A stretch of 39,047 bases of DNA from a virus (IMGVR_UViG_3300042429_000632:1-39047), one strand, 5' to 3'. Numbered from the stretch's first letter, positions 8,848 to 17,802 are shown. The notes: generated by a model from the sequence alone, not told the origin. Numbers and translations are program-made.

Positions 8848-9632
8848 AGTGAGCCTCCAAATGCTGCATCCAAGGATGCGTCTGCCTGTATCCTTATTTT
8901 ACCAGGGGTAAAGCTATATTGCACTTTTTTAATATTCATAGGTACTCCCAGAGCCCTTGCCATTTTTAAATTAAATATTCTTTGTAGGCCTGATGATTTT
9001 ATTGAAGAGTTTACTAATTGCCCGCCAAAAAATCTTCCATAAGATAGTGAGAACTGGTGAGATGCTTGTGCCCCACCAGGCTTCCTAACGGTCACTGAGG
9101 TGCCTTTGGGCATAAAGACTGTTTCACCATCCATCTCGAATACAAGGCGCTCAGCGGACCTTGGGCGGATTACTATGGGCATTCCAGCTTCCATCACGTC
9201 AGCTTTGTTTCCAAATACATATTTTTTCTTTTGTTTTTTATTTTTAGTGGGTACAGATGATTTTGATAATTTAAAATTATAGTTTACTCTAAATGATAGA
9301 CCTTCCATTTCAATTGCATAAAGATGAAATAATCTAGAAGAAGGTATGCCTGTTTTATTCCATTCATAAACATGATGCAATGATCGGGGCCTTGTTCTTG
9401 CTTGGGAATCCATATATAGCCCAAAGTCTTTTTCTATCTGATTAAAGATAGTTGTTTTAAATAGATTTTTAAATGATTCGTTTGTGGTTAATTTTGAAAG
9501 GACTGCGGCCTCATAATATAAGAATGCTGATATTTGTGCAACTGTACTGTCCTTGATAACTCCTGGGACTGAGCCTGCCATTAATCTTTCTAGGCCGCTT
9601 GCTGTTTGAATTAAAGCTACGCTAGAATCCAA
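8844..9632 (-). CDS. Head-tail joining protein, unknown family
   Basis: 262 residues if it starts at the TTG at 9632, supported by GGAG ten bases upstream and only an 11-base overlap with the previous gene. An ATG at 9680 gives a longer form (278 residues) but overlaps by 59 bases without a Shine-Dalgarno. Helical N-terminal half (LDSSVALIQTASGLERLMAG ... SFKNLFKTTIFNQIEKDFGL), then a basic segment SVPTKNKKQKKKY and a beta C-terminal half (VIRPRSAERLVFEMDGETVF). It lies where minor capsid or neck proteins are found. It ends in an ATGA overlap with the next gene. Confidence 0.5.
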   Translation of the reverse strand: MDSSVALIQTASGLERLMAGSVPGVIKDSTVAQISAFLYYEAAVLSKLTTNESFKNLFKTTIFNQIEKDFGLYMDSQARTRPRSLHHVYEWNKTGIPSSRLFHLYAIEMEGLSFRVNYNFKLSKSSVPTKNKKQKKKYVFGNKADVMEAGMPIVIRPRSAERLVFEMDGETVFMPKGTSVTVRKPGGAQASHQFSLSYGRFFGGQLVNSSIKSSGLQRIFNLKMARALGVPMNIKKVQYSFTPGKIRIQADASLDAAFGGSL

Positions 9633-10047
9633 TTTCCTGATTCTCCGATCTCTTTGCAATAGAGTTGTATGCAAGGACATTACCAAATGGATCGGTAATC
9701 GGGGTAGAGCTTATAACCTCAAATACTGTTGGGGTATTGTTTGGATAGTTTATTTCTTTCCATACTACGTTGCCGTTCATATCTCTAACGTTAGTAACCT
9801 TCTCTCTATACGTTATTGGGTCTGGAGTTCTTATCTCAAGCATTTGCTCATTCATATACTTGTTGTTAAATGTTTGTTTGTCTCCTCCTCTGCCTGTACC
9901 AGAATTTGAAATCATTCCTTTTGCAGAACATGGAACAGACCTAGTGAATATCCACTCTTTTTTAATAGCACCAGTATTTTCATCCTGAGTGTCTAATTGA
10001 AGGTAGATATCTAGCTTCATTGGCATTAATGAAGTTGCTAGGCTCAT
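9622..10047 (-). CDS. Head closure (stopper) protein
   Basis: 141 residues, starting directly at the preceding stop (TAAATG). All-beta small protein with KLDIYLQLDTQDENTGAIKK, VPCSAKGMISNSG and QMLEIRTPDPITYREKVTNV, and a C-terminal VFEVISSTPITDPFGNVLAY. This length and layout, located after the adaptor and before the tail terminator genes, fits the stopper (SPP1 gp16-like) that seals the portal. Assigned by position and general pattern. Confidence 0.55.
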   Translation of the reverse strand: MSLATSLMPMKLDIYLQLDTQDENTGAIKKEWIFTRSVPCSAKGMISNSGTGRGGDKQTFNNKYMNEQMLEIRTPDPITYREKVTNVRDMNGNVVWKEINYPNNTPTVFEVISSTPITDPFGNVLAYNSIAKRSENQEIGF

Positions 10048-11016
10048 TTAGAATACGACCATGCCATTTGTTACATATGGCGCAAGCAGTTGATCCGCGT
10101 ATAAATTTCCAGTTCCTCTGTGTGCGTCTTCCATAAACTCAAACTTCCAGTCAAATGTGCTTATGTTTTTTACGTATTTATCTTTCCATGCACGATCTTG
10201 CTCAAAGTATTGTTTCATTAAAATTTTACAAGCTTCTTTAACATTGTCTGGAACATAGTTCCAGCCAAATAAACCTTCAACCTGGTATCTAAGGTCTTTC
10301 TTAAATGTTCCAGAATGACCCCTGCTATTAACTGATGGGGTAACCATTCCGTTTGCTGAGTATATTGTGTCGTCTTGAAGATCTTGTAGATTAACTCTGA
10401 CTCCGTAATTTGATTCAGAAACTATTGGTATATAGAACCAGTTGTTTACGGAAAGCGCAGAATCAAATACTTTAACATCTTGCTCATAAAGTTTTGTAAT
10501 TTGCTCTATTCTAATTGGAAGCGGAAGAATGTCTGATCCGTGACCTTGTGCAACTTGTGTGCCTATATAGCTATGAAAAAATTGATTTGTATACGCTTCA
10601 ATTAATTTTCTAGCATATTTCTCTGCTTGCTGTAAATCATTATATGTTTTATGATTTGGGTCAGAAGGGTCCGTCCCAATATTCAAATCGTCAATTACAT
10701 CGTATATATTTACATACGGCGTAACAATATCTACCATTTGAATGTTTGAAGAAGATACACCAGAGACTGAATAAGTCCATTCAATTCTAAGCTTTTTAGG
10801 TTGGCTTGCGATTGTATGTGGAATTATAATTTCATACGTTCCGATATCTGTATCTAGTTTTGTGGCAGTATAAGTTGCTATTGTAGCGCTTAGAGTACCA
10901 GATGGTAATGCTTCTTTTACTACCGCAGTTACACTACCAGTTGCATCTGTTATTTCTCCACCCCAGTATAATTTAAATCTTACTGGTGAAGCTTGCTTTA
11001 CATATATTTCTGCCAT
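10048..11016 (-). CDS. Head-tail adaptor with N-terminal Ig-like domain
   Basis: 322 residues from the ATG at 11016 (a TTG lies one codon upstream; Shine-Dalgarno is weak). Residues about 1-105 form a beta domain similar in layout to the protein at 37432-37776 (KQASPVRFKLYWGGEITDA ... SQPKKLRIEWTYSVSG). The remainder fits gp6/gp15-type adaptors that bind the portal underside: YNDLQQAEKYARKLIEAYTN near residue 125, VNLQDLQDDTIYSANG, and NVKEACKILMKQYFEQDRAW near 265. The fused Ig-like domain is unusual for this role. The stop abuts the next start (TAAATG). Confidence 0.65.
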   Translation of the reverse strand: MAEIYVKQASPVRFKLYWGGEITDATGSVTAVVKEALPSGTLSATIATYTATKLDTDIGTYEIIIPHTIASQPKKLRIEWTYSVSGVSSSNIQMVDIVTPYVNIYDVIDDLNIGTDPSDPNHKTYNDLQQAEKYARKLIEAYTNQFFHSYIGTQVAQGHGSDILPLPIRIEQITKLYEQDVKVFDSALSVNNWFYIPIVSESNYGVRVNLQDLQDDTIYSANGMVTPSVNSRGHSGTFKKDLRYQVEGLFGWNYVPDNVKEACKILMKQYFEQDRAWKDKYVKNISTFDWKFEFMEDAHRGTGNLYADQLLAPYVTNGMVVF

Positions 11017-11032
11017 CAACTTATGTTAACGT

Positions 11033-11425
11033 TTAGTTATAGAAGTCTTGAACTTCCTTTGGTGTCGCTAAACGAAAACCCTCCTCTGTATCAAAGATTT
11101 TTTGAGCATCATCTTCAGACATTGCTATAAAAGGATGATCTTTTGTAAAGGTATATCCGTGGATATCGTATCTGTGATTATCTCTTGTCATTCTTACAAG
11201 CAGGGTATCTTCTGGTTGCGCTTTTGGATCAAACTTTGGAAGAATTTCAATTTCTTCTGTGTCTCTTTCAATTGCCTCTACCGTACTTTGATATACACTC
11301 CAGGTAACGCCTTCTTCTGCTAGAGCTGCAATAATGTCTTTTTTGTTCTTTAGGCCTTCTGTATCAACTGCAAAATCTGTTGCAATTACTTTTAATTCAG
11401 CCACCTTTAATGTGTCAAACGACAT
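11033..11425 (-). CDS. Small head protein with N-terminal HeH/SAP-like helix-extended loop
   Basis: 130 residues; AAGGAG upstream. Residues 1-40 (TLKVAELKVIATDFAVDTEG, KNKKDIIAALAEEG) have the two-helix signature of HeH/LEM/SAP or Rho-N-like domains, often seen in the gene after the capsid protein in actinobacterial phages. The rest is acidic and beta-like (DTLLVRMTRDNHRYDIHGYT, FIAMSEDDAQKIFDTEEGFR). Probably a capsid decoration or head-tail accessory protein. No catalytic motif. Confidence 0.6.
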   Translation of the reverse strand: MSFDTLKVAELKVIATDFAVDTEGLKNKKDIIAALAEEGVTWSVYQSTVEAIERDTEEIEILPKFDPKAQPEDTLLVRMTRDNHRYDIHGYTFTKDHPFIAMSEDDAQKIFDTEEGFRLATPKEVQDFYN

Positions 11426-11455
11426 ATTTTATTTCTCCTTTTTCTAGGTCCTTTA

Positions 11456-11484
11456 ATTATAGCATTGTTAAATTTAAATGAAAA
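11456..11484 (-). promoter_or_regulatory. Candidate promoter for the connector genes
   Basis: Minus strand: TTTTCA (11484-11479), 17-nt spacer, exact TATAAT (11461-11456). The -35 box lies in the T-run of the capsid terminator, so transcription can stop and restart here. An AAGGAG follows before the next ATG at 11425. Confidence 0.55.
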
Positions 11485-11508
11485 GCCCCCAAAATTAATT
11501 GGGGGCCT
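11474..11508 (-). terminator. Terminator after the major capsid gene
   Basis: On the minus strand GCCCCCAA, a 6-nt loop and TTGGGGGC form an 8-bp stem followed by TTTTCATTT. Strong stem-loop with T-run, just after the capsid gene. Confidence 0.85.
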
Positions 11509-11532
11509 TTCTGTAGTCTAATTCTTAATTAA

Positions 11533-12582
11533 TTAAGAAGCAACCTTAACGTTCTTTACAACGACCCAAGCGTCTGCCTGCTCGATTTGAACGCCAACAC
11601 GAGTATACATTGTGTACTCAATTGTGTCCTTACGTGGCTGGAAGAAGCGGTAAACAGTTACATCACGCTTGATACCAATAACTACGTTATTTGGGAATGT
11701 CAAGTGGACGTCTCCGTGTGAACCTGATGGGGTTGCGTATGTACCTGTCTGTGTCTCAGGAAGCAATGGAACTTCAATGATTGGAATACCAAATGCGTAT
11801 GGAGCTACATATCCTGCTGGACCTCCAAGAACAGGAACATCGCCACGGATAATGCCAGAGGCAATATCTTGTGGAGTAACGTTCTGAATGTTCTGTGAGT
11901 TAGAGAACAAGTAATCTTGGATCAAGTTTGATCCAGAAAGGAAGCGAAGGTCTGTACGACGTTGCTTGTACTTACGTGGCATTGCCTTAAGAGCCTTGTT
12001 GAAGATCTCACGGGAAATTCCCGCACCTGCTGCATCTACTACGCGACCATGTGTCTTTGCCTTCTTAACTGCACCGTCAAATGACTTGTACAGAGCATCG
12101 GCTGAAAGTGATGTGTCACCGTTAAGAATAAGATCTTCGATGTCATTTCCAGCTTGTGTTGCCATCATACGTGCAATATGATCTTCAAGATCTGCACCTT
12201 CGATGTTGTCTTCTAGAGACTCAGTTGAAAGTTCCCAGTCCATGCGGAGCTTCTTTGTTGTGAGAGAGATCTTTGAGAATGTTACGCCTTGGTTTATGGC
12301 TGTGTTTTCTCCTTCGGATGCAAGCTTTACAAGCTTTTCTCCTACTGACATACGATCAATTTCTGTTGTGTCTGATTTCATACGAACCGTACGTGCAACT
12401 TTACCAATTACGGTAGCATCGAACATATAGTCCAAGAATCTTGCTGATTGTTCTGGGTTTAGAAGTCCACCGTTGCCATTTTCTGAAGCAACATGAACGC
12501 CTGAACCACCTGTTGAAGAACCGAAACCAGTTGATACTGTTGTACCAGCTGCTGCGGCTTTTTCTAATAATTCATTACTCAT
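11533..12582 (-). CDS. Major capsid protein, HK97 fold
   Basis: 349 residues; AGGTAGGTG before the ATG, 21 bases after the protease stop. Recognisable stretches: GLLNPEQSARFLDYMFDATV near residue 39, VRMKSDTTEIDRMSVGEKLV, the long backbone helix region EDHIARMMATQAGNDIEDLI near 131, and the C-terminal sandwich FGIPIIEVPLLPE, PNNVVIGIKRDVTVYRFFQP. It forms the icosahedral shell; order relative to portal and protease is canonical. No long N-terminal delta domain is present, consistent with the separate scaffold. A terminator follows. Confidence 0.9.
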   Translation of the reverse strand: MSNELLEKAAAAGTTVSTGFGSSTGGSGVHVASENGNGGLLNPEQSARFLDYMFDATVIGKVARTVRMKSDTTEIDRMSVGEKLVKLASEGENTAINQGVTFSKISLTTKKLRMDWELSTESLEDNIEGADLEDHIARMMATQAGNDIEDLILNGDTSLSADALYKSFDGAVKKAKTHGRVVDAAGAGISREIFNKALKAMPRKYKQRRTDLRFLSGSNLIQDYLFSNSQNIQNVTPQDIASGIIRGDVPVLGGPAGYVAPYAFGIPIIEVPLLPETQTGTYATPSGSHGDVHLTFPNNVVIGIKRDVTVYRFFQPRKDTIEYTMYTRVGVQIEQADAWVVVKNVKVAS

Positions 12583-12603
12583 TTTTATTTCACCTACCTT
12601 ATT

Positions 12604-13170
12604 TTAGTTAAAGATTTCATTTACGGAACCGAGGAAAGCTCCAGACCATTTTGATTTTGATTTGGTAAATACCTCAGACCCGCCAAGGTCAGAGGACTTC
12701 TTAATTGCGGTATCGCCTTCTACGGCATCAACCTGCTTTTGAACACCATCAATGGTGCCCTTTATTTCTGTCACAGCAGCACTAAGTGCGCTGTGCTTTT
12801 CTGCCAACTCAGAAATTCTATCGTCGACGCTTTTGCTGAAAGCTTCTACAGATGTCTTAATCTCTGTAACTTGTGCAGCATTTGCTTCTGTAGCTTTTGT
12901 GAGTGTCTCTGCGAAAAAGCCTTTGAGATCGCCTAACATTTTTGCAAAATCAGGTTCATCAACCATAACTTCTACTGTATCGGCTGCTTTTTCAACGTTG
13001 TCGGCAGAGGCTTCTTCAGTTGCAACTTCTGCAACTTCTGATGATTTGTCAAAAAGATCGACATTTGCTTCATCTGCTGCTGGAGCTTCTACGGCTACTG
13101 CGTCAGTTGATTCGATTGCTGCTTCTGCTACTGGAGCTTCTACAACATTATCAATGTTTGTATCTGACAT
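12604..13170 (-). CDS. Scaffold protein from internal start inside the protease gene
   Basis: 188 residues in the same frame as the protease, starting at Met263. GAAGGAGGT lies seven bases before this ATG, the strongest Shine-Dalgarno in the head region. It would yield a free acidic scaffold (VEAPVAEAAIESTDAVAVEA then a coiled coil) without the protease, as lambda C/Nu3 does. The scaffold guides capsid protein assembly and is later degraded by the protease. This is inferred from sequence alone. Confidence 0.7.
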   Translation of the reverse strand: MSDTNIDNVVEAPVAEAAIESTDAVAVEAPAADEANVDLFDKSSEVAEVATEEASADNVEKAADTVEVMVDEPDFAKMLGDLKGFFAETLTKATEANAAQVTEIKTSVEAFSKSVDDRISELAEKHSALSAAVTEIKGTIDGVQKQVDAVEGDTAIKKSSDLGGSEVFTKSKSKWSGAFLGSVNEIFN

Positions 13171-13956
13171 TTTATTACCTCCTTCTACGTTTGCCTGTTT
13201 TGCTAATTGTGTTTCAGGCAACGGTAATCTTGACTTCTTAAATGAAGCAAGAATCTTATCTATTTCTTTTGACTTGTTAATATCTGAACTTTCTACCCAA
13301 CCAATTAGCGAGGCTGGTTTTCCAGATATAGGTGAATCAAAAGTTTTTTCTGTAGACATAAACACTGAGTCGCTGTCTTCGCAATAAAAAATATTTTCTG
13401 TTACTACATTTGTAGCAAGGCCTTTGTAAATCATTTGTCCGTTAACCTTTTCGATTGACAAAATATTACATAGCTCATTTGCTGGTGAGTCAACAATTGA
13501 AAGTTCAACTAGATCGTAGTCCTTGATAAATCTGACTGCTTCTCCTGTTGCTTTGTTAACTTCGTTGTCTGACTCTTTAATCTTTCCGCCAATTGAAAAA
13601 CCAGAAAGAGTGCCATCAAGAACTTTTTCCCAAGTATCTTGTGCACCCTTTGAAATGTATGAAGTTACATAAACGCCATTGTAAAAAGTTTGAGATTTTT
13701 GGTCGTAGTATGTTTCTGGCTTGAATGAAACAACTTTACCAACTGCATTTGACTGATGCATCTCACGGAGATTTCCTCTGAAGTTTTCAAAAGCTTTTAC
13801 GCTTGCTTCTGCTGTGACTACATCGCCTGTCTGGTCAACATTGTCTAATGTTGCAAAACCAGATACAGTTCTATTTTCTCGATTGACCTTAGTAAACGGA
13901 ATCGACAAATGTAGATTTTCGCCATTACTAGACCAATGGCCTTTTTCAATGTTCAT
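12604..13956 (-). CDS. Prohead protease fused to scaffold
   Basis: 450 residues. Residues 1-170 are a U35-type HK97 prohead protease: His67 in NLREMHQSNAVGKV, Ser121 in GTLSGFSIGGKI, and DLVELSIVDSPANEL supplying the acidic partner region. Residues about 263-450 are an acidic, Ala/Glu-rich scaffold-like part, with a coiled coil near 345-425 (FFAETLTKATEANAAQVTEI ... AVTEIKGTIDGVQKQVDAVE). The protease would cut scaffold and capsid during maturation. The gene's own start has almost no Shine-Dalgarno (AACCAT), while an internal in-frame ATG has a perfect one (see separate entry). Thus protease and scaffold are probably made in different amounts. Confidence 0.85.
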   Translation of the reverse strand: MNIEKGHWSSNGENLHLSIPFTKVNRENRTVSGFATLDNVDQTGDVVTAEASVKAFENFRGNLREMHQSNAVGKVVSFKPETYYDQKSQTFYNGVYVTSYISKGAQDTWEKVLDGTLSGFSIGGKIKESDNEVNKATGEAVRFIKDYDLVELSIVDSPANELCNILSIEKVNGQMIYKGLATNVVTENIFYCEDSDSVFMSTEKTFDSPISGKPASLIGWVESSDINKSKEIDKILASFKKSRLPLPETQLAKQANVEGGNKMSDTNIDNVVEAPVAEAAIESTDAVAVEAPAADEANVDLFDKSSEVAEVATEEASADNVEKAADTVEVMVDEPDFAKMLGDLKGFFAETLTKATEANAAQVTEIKTSVEAFSKSVDDRISELAEKHSALSAAVTEIKGTIDGVQKQVDAVEGDTAIKKSSDLGGSEVFTKSKSKWSGAFLGSVNEIFN

Positions 13957-14009
13957 ATGGTTAATTTTAGTGGTTTATCTACTATAACGCAAATAACAGT
14001 TGATTAAAC

Positions 14010-15599
14010 TTATTTGACTTTTGGACCATCGCCCTTGGGGTTTCTGGCTTCTCCGCTTTTATCTGGGGCATTGGCGGATCTTTGCTGATCTCGCTTTTTA
14101 TTTCCAGTAGATTTTGCTTGCTGGTCAGCCACCTGCTGTGGCTTTAAATCTACCATTTCGTCCCCGCCGTCAACGGTTGTCATATTCTTTCTAATACGAA
14201 CTTCGTTTGGAGTTATTACCTGCATTCTTAAATAAATTTCATCAATACGGCTTTGAGTCTCTTCATCAGTAAGGCTAAGCTCGTTAAATTTTAATTGTAC
14301 GACATCTGTCTTTTCGGCAATTAAATAATTTAATTTCTTTTCAAGTCTATCCTGTGAAGGTCGGCAAACCTGTTCCTTAAATGTCTTGTCCGCATCTCTG
14401 GCAGCTGCTAGGTTAATTCCTTCTGGAATACCTATCTTGCTAATTGGAACACGGTGAGCTAATAGGATTTCATCTCTATTAGACTTACGATAGATATTAA
14501 ATGAAGACTCTTGTTCTCCTGCTTCAATTGGCTCCATCTTAAATTCAGTCTTTGAGTCTGGAGTATCGGCTGGGAGTGGAATATAAAGGGATCTGTGATT
14601 CTTGCCTTTTAGCCCAACCTGGAAAAATTCAAGCAATTTTCTTTCTGACTCTGGTGAAAGCTTTGCTCCCTTTACTGTAATAATATATCTTGGGACCGCC
14701 TTGTTTTCAAAGTAGTCTAAGTTATATCTGCCAGCAAATTCATTTCCTGCCAGCGCTTGCTGTGCTGCAATAATGTCTGGGACTCCGTAGTAGTTATTCA
14801 TTGGAGTGTACTTCTTTAAATGGATAATTTCATTTGGTCGATCTTCTTGACCAGCAATTGGGCTTGGTGTTTCAAGGTCTCCAAAATTTCTAAAATAGAC
14901 TGCCTTGCCATAAAGCAATTGAATAAATCCATCACGTAATCTACGTACACGCATTGTCTTGGCTGGTATGTGGCCTATGTAGCCTATGTCTCCAGCAGTT
15001 GTACGTCCAACCTCTATGTAGCCGTTTCCAGTTGCCTCAAGGTCCGTGTAGGCCTTTATAAGGGTCTCTGTAAATGACTCCTCTTCGTTGCAATCATCGA
15101 GCCAGCGATCTAACTGTGTTTTAATTCTATCAATTTTTGCACGTGCTCTGTCGACCTGCTTTTGATCGGTTATGGCATCCATTGCATCTTTTGCTTTTGA
15201 TGTCTCAGTAAACATATATCCTAGACCAACAATATTAGAAACCTTTGCATTAATTGCTGCGTAATTGTATGTTGAAACTTCATATATTTTTGAAAGATAT
15301 TCTAAATTATAAGTTGGCTCGACAAGGTCAAATAAAGCATATCCGCTAATTGCTTGCTGCAAAAGGTTTTGTTGTGTTCCTGCGCCGTCGACTCCTACAA
15401 AAGCCTTTGAAAAATCACGATTAATTTTGCGCTTAAAGTTTGTTCCAAGTCCTCTAAGTTTTTTAATTTCTTCTAAGCCCATTTTAAATGGGTCTTCTGA
15501 CTCTTCTGCTTTTTGAAAATGAAACCAATCAGATGTATTTGAAATGTCAATTGTATTGGAAGAGCTGTCGTCTTCTAAAACTTCTATATTGCGTGTCAT
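14010..15599 (-). CDS. Portal protein
   Basis: 529 residues, of normal size. The portal forms the dodecameric ring through which DNA enters and leaves the head. Motifs: TYNYAAINAKVSNIVGLGY near residue 112 (the N-terminal helix of HK97/PBSX-type portals), DLEATGNGYIEVGRTTAGDI near 188, MNNYYGVPDIIAAQQALAGN near 262, and YFENKAVPRYIITVKGAKLS with LLEFFQVGLKGKNHRSLYIP near 295-345. The C-terminal 50 residues are low-complexity, Lys/Gln-rich (QVADQQAKSTGNKKRDQQ) and probably face the head interior. Next gene is the protease after 53 bases. No terminase gene lies upstream, unlike in most related clusters. Confidence 0.9.
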   Translation of the reverse strand: MTRNIEVLEDDSSSNTIDISNTSDWFHFQKAEESEDPFKMGLEEIKKLRGLGTNFKRKINRDFSKAFVGVDGAGTQQNLLQQAISGYALFDLVEPTYNLEYLSKIYEVSTYNYAAINAKVSNIVGLGYMFTETSKAKDAMDAITDQKQVDRARAKIDRIKTQLDRWLDDCNEEESFTETLIKAYTDLEATGNGYIEVGRTTAGDIGYIGHIPAKTMRVRRLRDGFIQLLYGKAVYFRNFGDLETPSPIAGQEDRPNEIIHLKKYTPMNNYYGVPDIIAAQQALAGNEFAGRYNLDYFENKAVPRYIITVKGAKLSPESERKLLEFFQVGLKGKNHRSLYIPLPADTPDSKTEFKMEPIEAGEQESSFNIYRKSNRDEILLAHRVPISKIGIPEGINLAAARDADKTFKEQVCRPSQDRLEKKLNYLIAEKTDVVQLKFNELSLTDEETQSRIDEIYLRMQVITPNEVRIRKNMTTVDGGDEMVDLKPQQVADQQAKSTGNKKRDQQRSANAPDKSGEARNPKGDGPKVK

Positions 15600-15934
15600 T
15601 GTACTTTACCGCCTCTTGATACAGAGTCTTTATAAACTCCTATGTCATATGGATCTGGGGGAAGTCCCCATCTAAGTCTTTGTTCTTGCTCTTCAAGCTC
15701 TTCGTTGTTGATCTTTCTTCTTCCAGAAAGAAATTTAGGCTGGCCCTCATGAATACCGTATGAGCGAACCTCTCTAGCCAAAGCATCGATTTTGGATCTA
15801 TTGCCTTTGATTGCCGTGATCGAAAGAAAATTGCCATCATCATCTCCAATCCATCTGCCATCAGGCATTTCCCAGACGTATATGCCAAGGGTTGTCTCTT
15901 CGACAATTTTAGTGTTTTTCTTTAAGATATCCAT
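15596..15934 (-). CDS. Small conserved-looking protein upstream of portal
   Basis: 112 residues from the ATG at 15934; a TTG at 15943 is an alternative and neither has a good Shine-Dalgarno. The segment TLGIYVWEMPDGRWIGDDDG followed by FLSITAIKGNRSKIDALARE suggests a small beta hairpin plus helix, and RLRWGLPPDPYDIGVYKD ends the protein. No family is recognised. The stop overlaps the portal start by four bases (ATGA arrangement), so it is co-translated with the portal and may be a head accessory protein or an assembly helper. Confidence 0.6.
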   Translation of the reverse strand: MDILKKNTKIVEETTLGIYVWEMPDGRWIGDDDGNFLSITAIKGNRSKIDALAREVRSYGIHEGQPKFLSGRRKINNEELEEQEQRLRWGLPPDPYDIGVYKDSVSRGGKVQ

Positions 15935-15996
15935 AGACCACAATCATACCATTATCTGAGACCAAAGTCCAGATTTATGCCATGCCTTTGCAAATA

Positions 15997-17802
15997 TTAA
16001 AGACTTACTGACAGCGGCTCTACAGAAGTCAATGTAAATGAGGTAGCGTCATTCCCGTTTGTTGCCTCAAATATAGTCATGCTGGTGTCATCTATAACCT
16101 TTACAATATTCCCTGTATATAGCAGATAGTGCTGAGCTATCTTGGCCTGTGTGAGTGCCTCTTGATATATAGCCAAATTGTTATACATGCTTCCAATTCC
16201 TGATTTTGAATCTGTCTGGTTTTGATTAAATTTTAAGTTAGATGCAGCCGAGGTAAAGGTTATAACAACATGGTGAGGAAGCCCTACTGACATAAAGTCA
16301 AAAACATTTGTCTCGGCTGTCCTATTTATGCCATTTACATATATTGAAGAAATTGCTGTTTTAGATATAACTCCAGAAGATGACCATTCATATATTTTTG
16401 AAGAAGCAGATACCAATACATTTTCTCCTAATTCTGGAGTGAATATCATTTCAACTGATCTGACATCTGGTATATTGTTTAAGCTAAACCCATGCCCATT
16501 ATGCATCTTTAATCCATTATTCTTATTGTAAGATAGAATTCTTCCATTGTTTCTTGGTAAGGCGTAATCAAAATTTGATGATACATAATACCCAGAGTTA
16601 TCGCTATAAAAATTTTTTGAACTATAAAACAATATCTCTAGATTTCTTAATATAGGTTGATACTTGCTTGTGTCATCTGATGACATGGTGACTCTTAACT
16701 CTAATATATCTGCTATCTGATTATCATTTTTATTATAGTATGGGAGGGGACTTCCATTTTTACATTCTTCCCATTCCGCCCCATCTATTCTTACCTCAAC
16801 CTTAATTCCTTTTACATCATTAGACCAGTATATTTGGCTGGTAGATATGTCTAAATAATCAGGAACAATAAAATAATCTGTAAAAGAATGGCTTACTGCA
16901 ACTGGGTCGGTGGTTTCTGGTAAATATAAATAAGATCCATCATTAGACAAAGACATTCCGCTTGCAGATACATCTGCCCAGGATCTTGATAGCGGATAAG
17001 AAAATTTAAACTTTGGTTTAATTGCAGAGGAGTTCATGCTAAACATATATCCACCGTCAGCATTAACGATTTGAGATGGATTAATTTCTTTTATTCCCTC
17101 AAGGTAGTGTTGCTTAATTTGATTTGGGGAAAGATTAAAGTTATAAAATCCCACACAGTCAATAACAAATTTTCCATCTGCTGGTCCTGTTTTAAAATCA
17201 ATAGATGAGTTGGAAAATCTATATCCATCTACTGAAGCTGTGTCAACAATGGATCCGTTTACATAAAGAGAGATTGATGCATTTTGAAATATACCAACTA
17301 CGTAAAGGGACTCTGTTTTAGATGCAGTATATTGAGTTTCGCTTGATCCAACTTTAAAAACAATGTTTCCATTTTTGTAAAAAATACCTGCATTTATTGA
17401 TGTGTCTGCAACTATTGTTATGTCGCTTTCAGTTGGAGGAAGAACGCACCAAGCTTCAATTGTAAAAGAGTCGTCGGCATTATGTTCGTTTGCAATTCCC
17501 TTAGAAATATAATGAATTGCTGTATATGGGAGGATCTGTGTGCCCCTGATCCCGCCAGAAATTAAAGGCATTAATTCTTTTGTTGATGCATTTACTGCGT
17601 ATCCATTATTTATATTTCCAGAGTAGTCGTAAACTGGTAGCCCGCTTAATGCAGAGTATGTAAGACCGCTATCTTTTAATTGTTGATAAGTTGCAAATTG
17701 AGAAATTAATCCTGTGTAAGATGTTGCATCTCCTGATGTAACTTCGTCTAATAAATAAAATGATGTTGGGTGGTCATTTAAGACTACGCTTTTGTATGAC
17801 AT
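15997..17802 (-). CDS. LamG-like minor tail protein
   Basis: 601 residues; AGGTTTGGG precedes the ATG, eight bases after the S74 fibre stop. The opening (SVVLNDHPTSFYLLDE) and the laminin-G/concanavalin-like signature DDSFTIEAWCVLPP with SLYVNGSIVDTASVDGYRFS near residues 108-215 mark a first beta-sandwich. Residues about 265-400 hold a second beta domain. Residues about 430-560 form another LamG-like sandwich (VEMIFTPELGENVLVSASSK, HHVVITFTSAASNLKFNQNQ). Such domains bind cell-surface sugars; the general architecture is common in minor tail proteins of actinobacterial phages. The last of the fibre group before the head genes. Confidence 0.7.
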   Translation of the reverse strand: MSYKSVVLNDHPTSFYLLDEVTSGDATSYTGLISQFATYQQLKDSGLTYSALSGLPVYDYSGNINNGYAVNASTKELMPLISGGIRGTQILPYTAIHYISKGIANEHNADDSFTIEAWCVLPPTESDITIVADTSINAGIFYKNGNIVFKVGSSETQYTASKTESLYVVGIFQNASISLYVNGSIVDTASVDGYRFSNSSIDFKTGPADGKFVIDCVGFYNFNLSPNQIKQHYLEGIKEINPSQIVNADGGYMFSMNSSAIKPKFKFSYPLSRSWADVSASGMSLSNDGSYLYLPETTDPVAVSHSFTDYFIVPDYLDISTSQIYWSNDVKGIKVEVRIDGAEWEECKNGSPLPYYNKNDNQIADILELRVTMSSDDTSKYQPILRNLEILFYSSKNFYSDNSGYYVSSNFDYALPRNNGRILSYNKNNGLKMHNGHGFSLNNIPDVRSVEMIFTPELGENVLVSASSKIYEWSSSGVISKTAISSIYVNGINRTAETNVFDFMSVGLPHHVVITFTSAASNLKFNQNQTDSKSGIGSMYNNLAIYQEALTQAKIAQHYLLYTGNIVKVIDDTSMTIFEATNGNDATSFTLTSVEPLSVSL

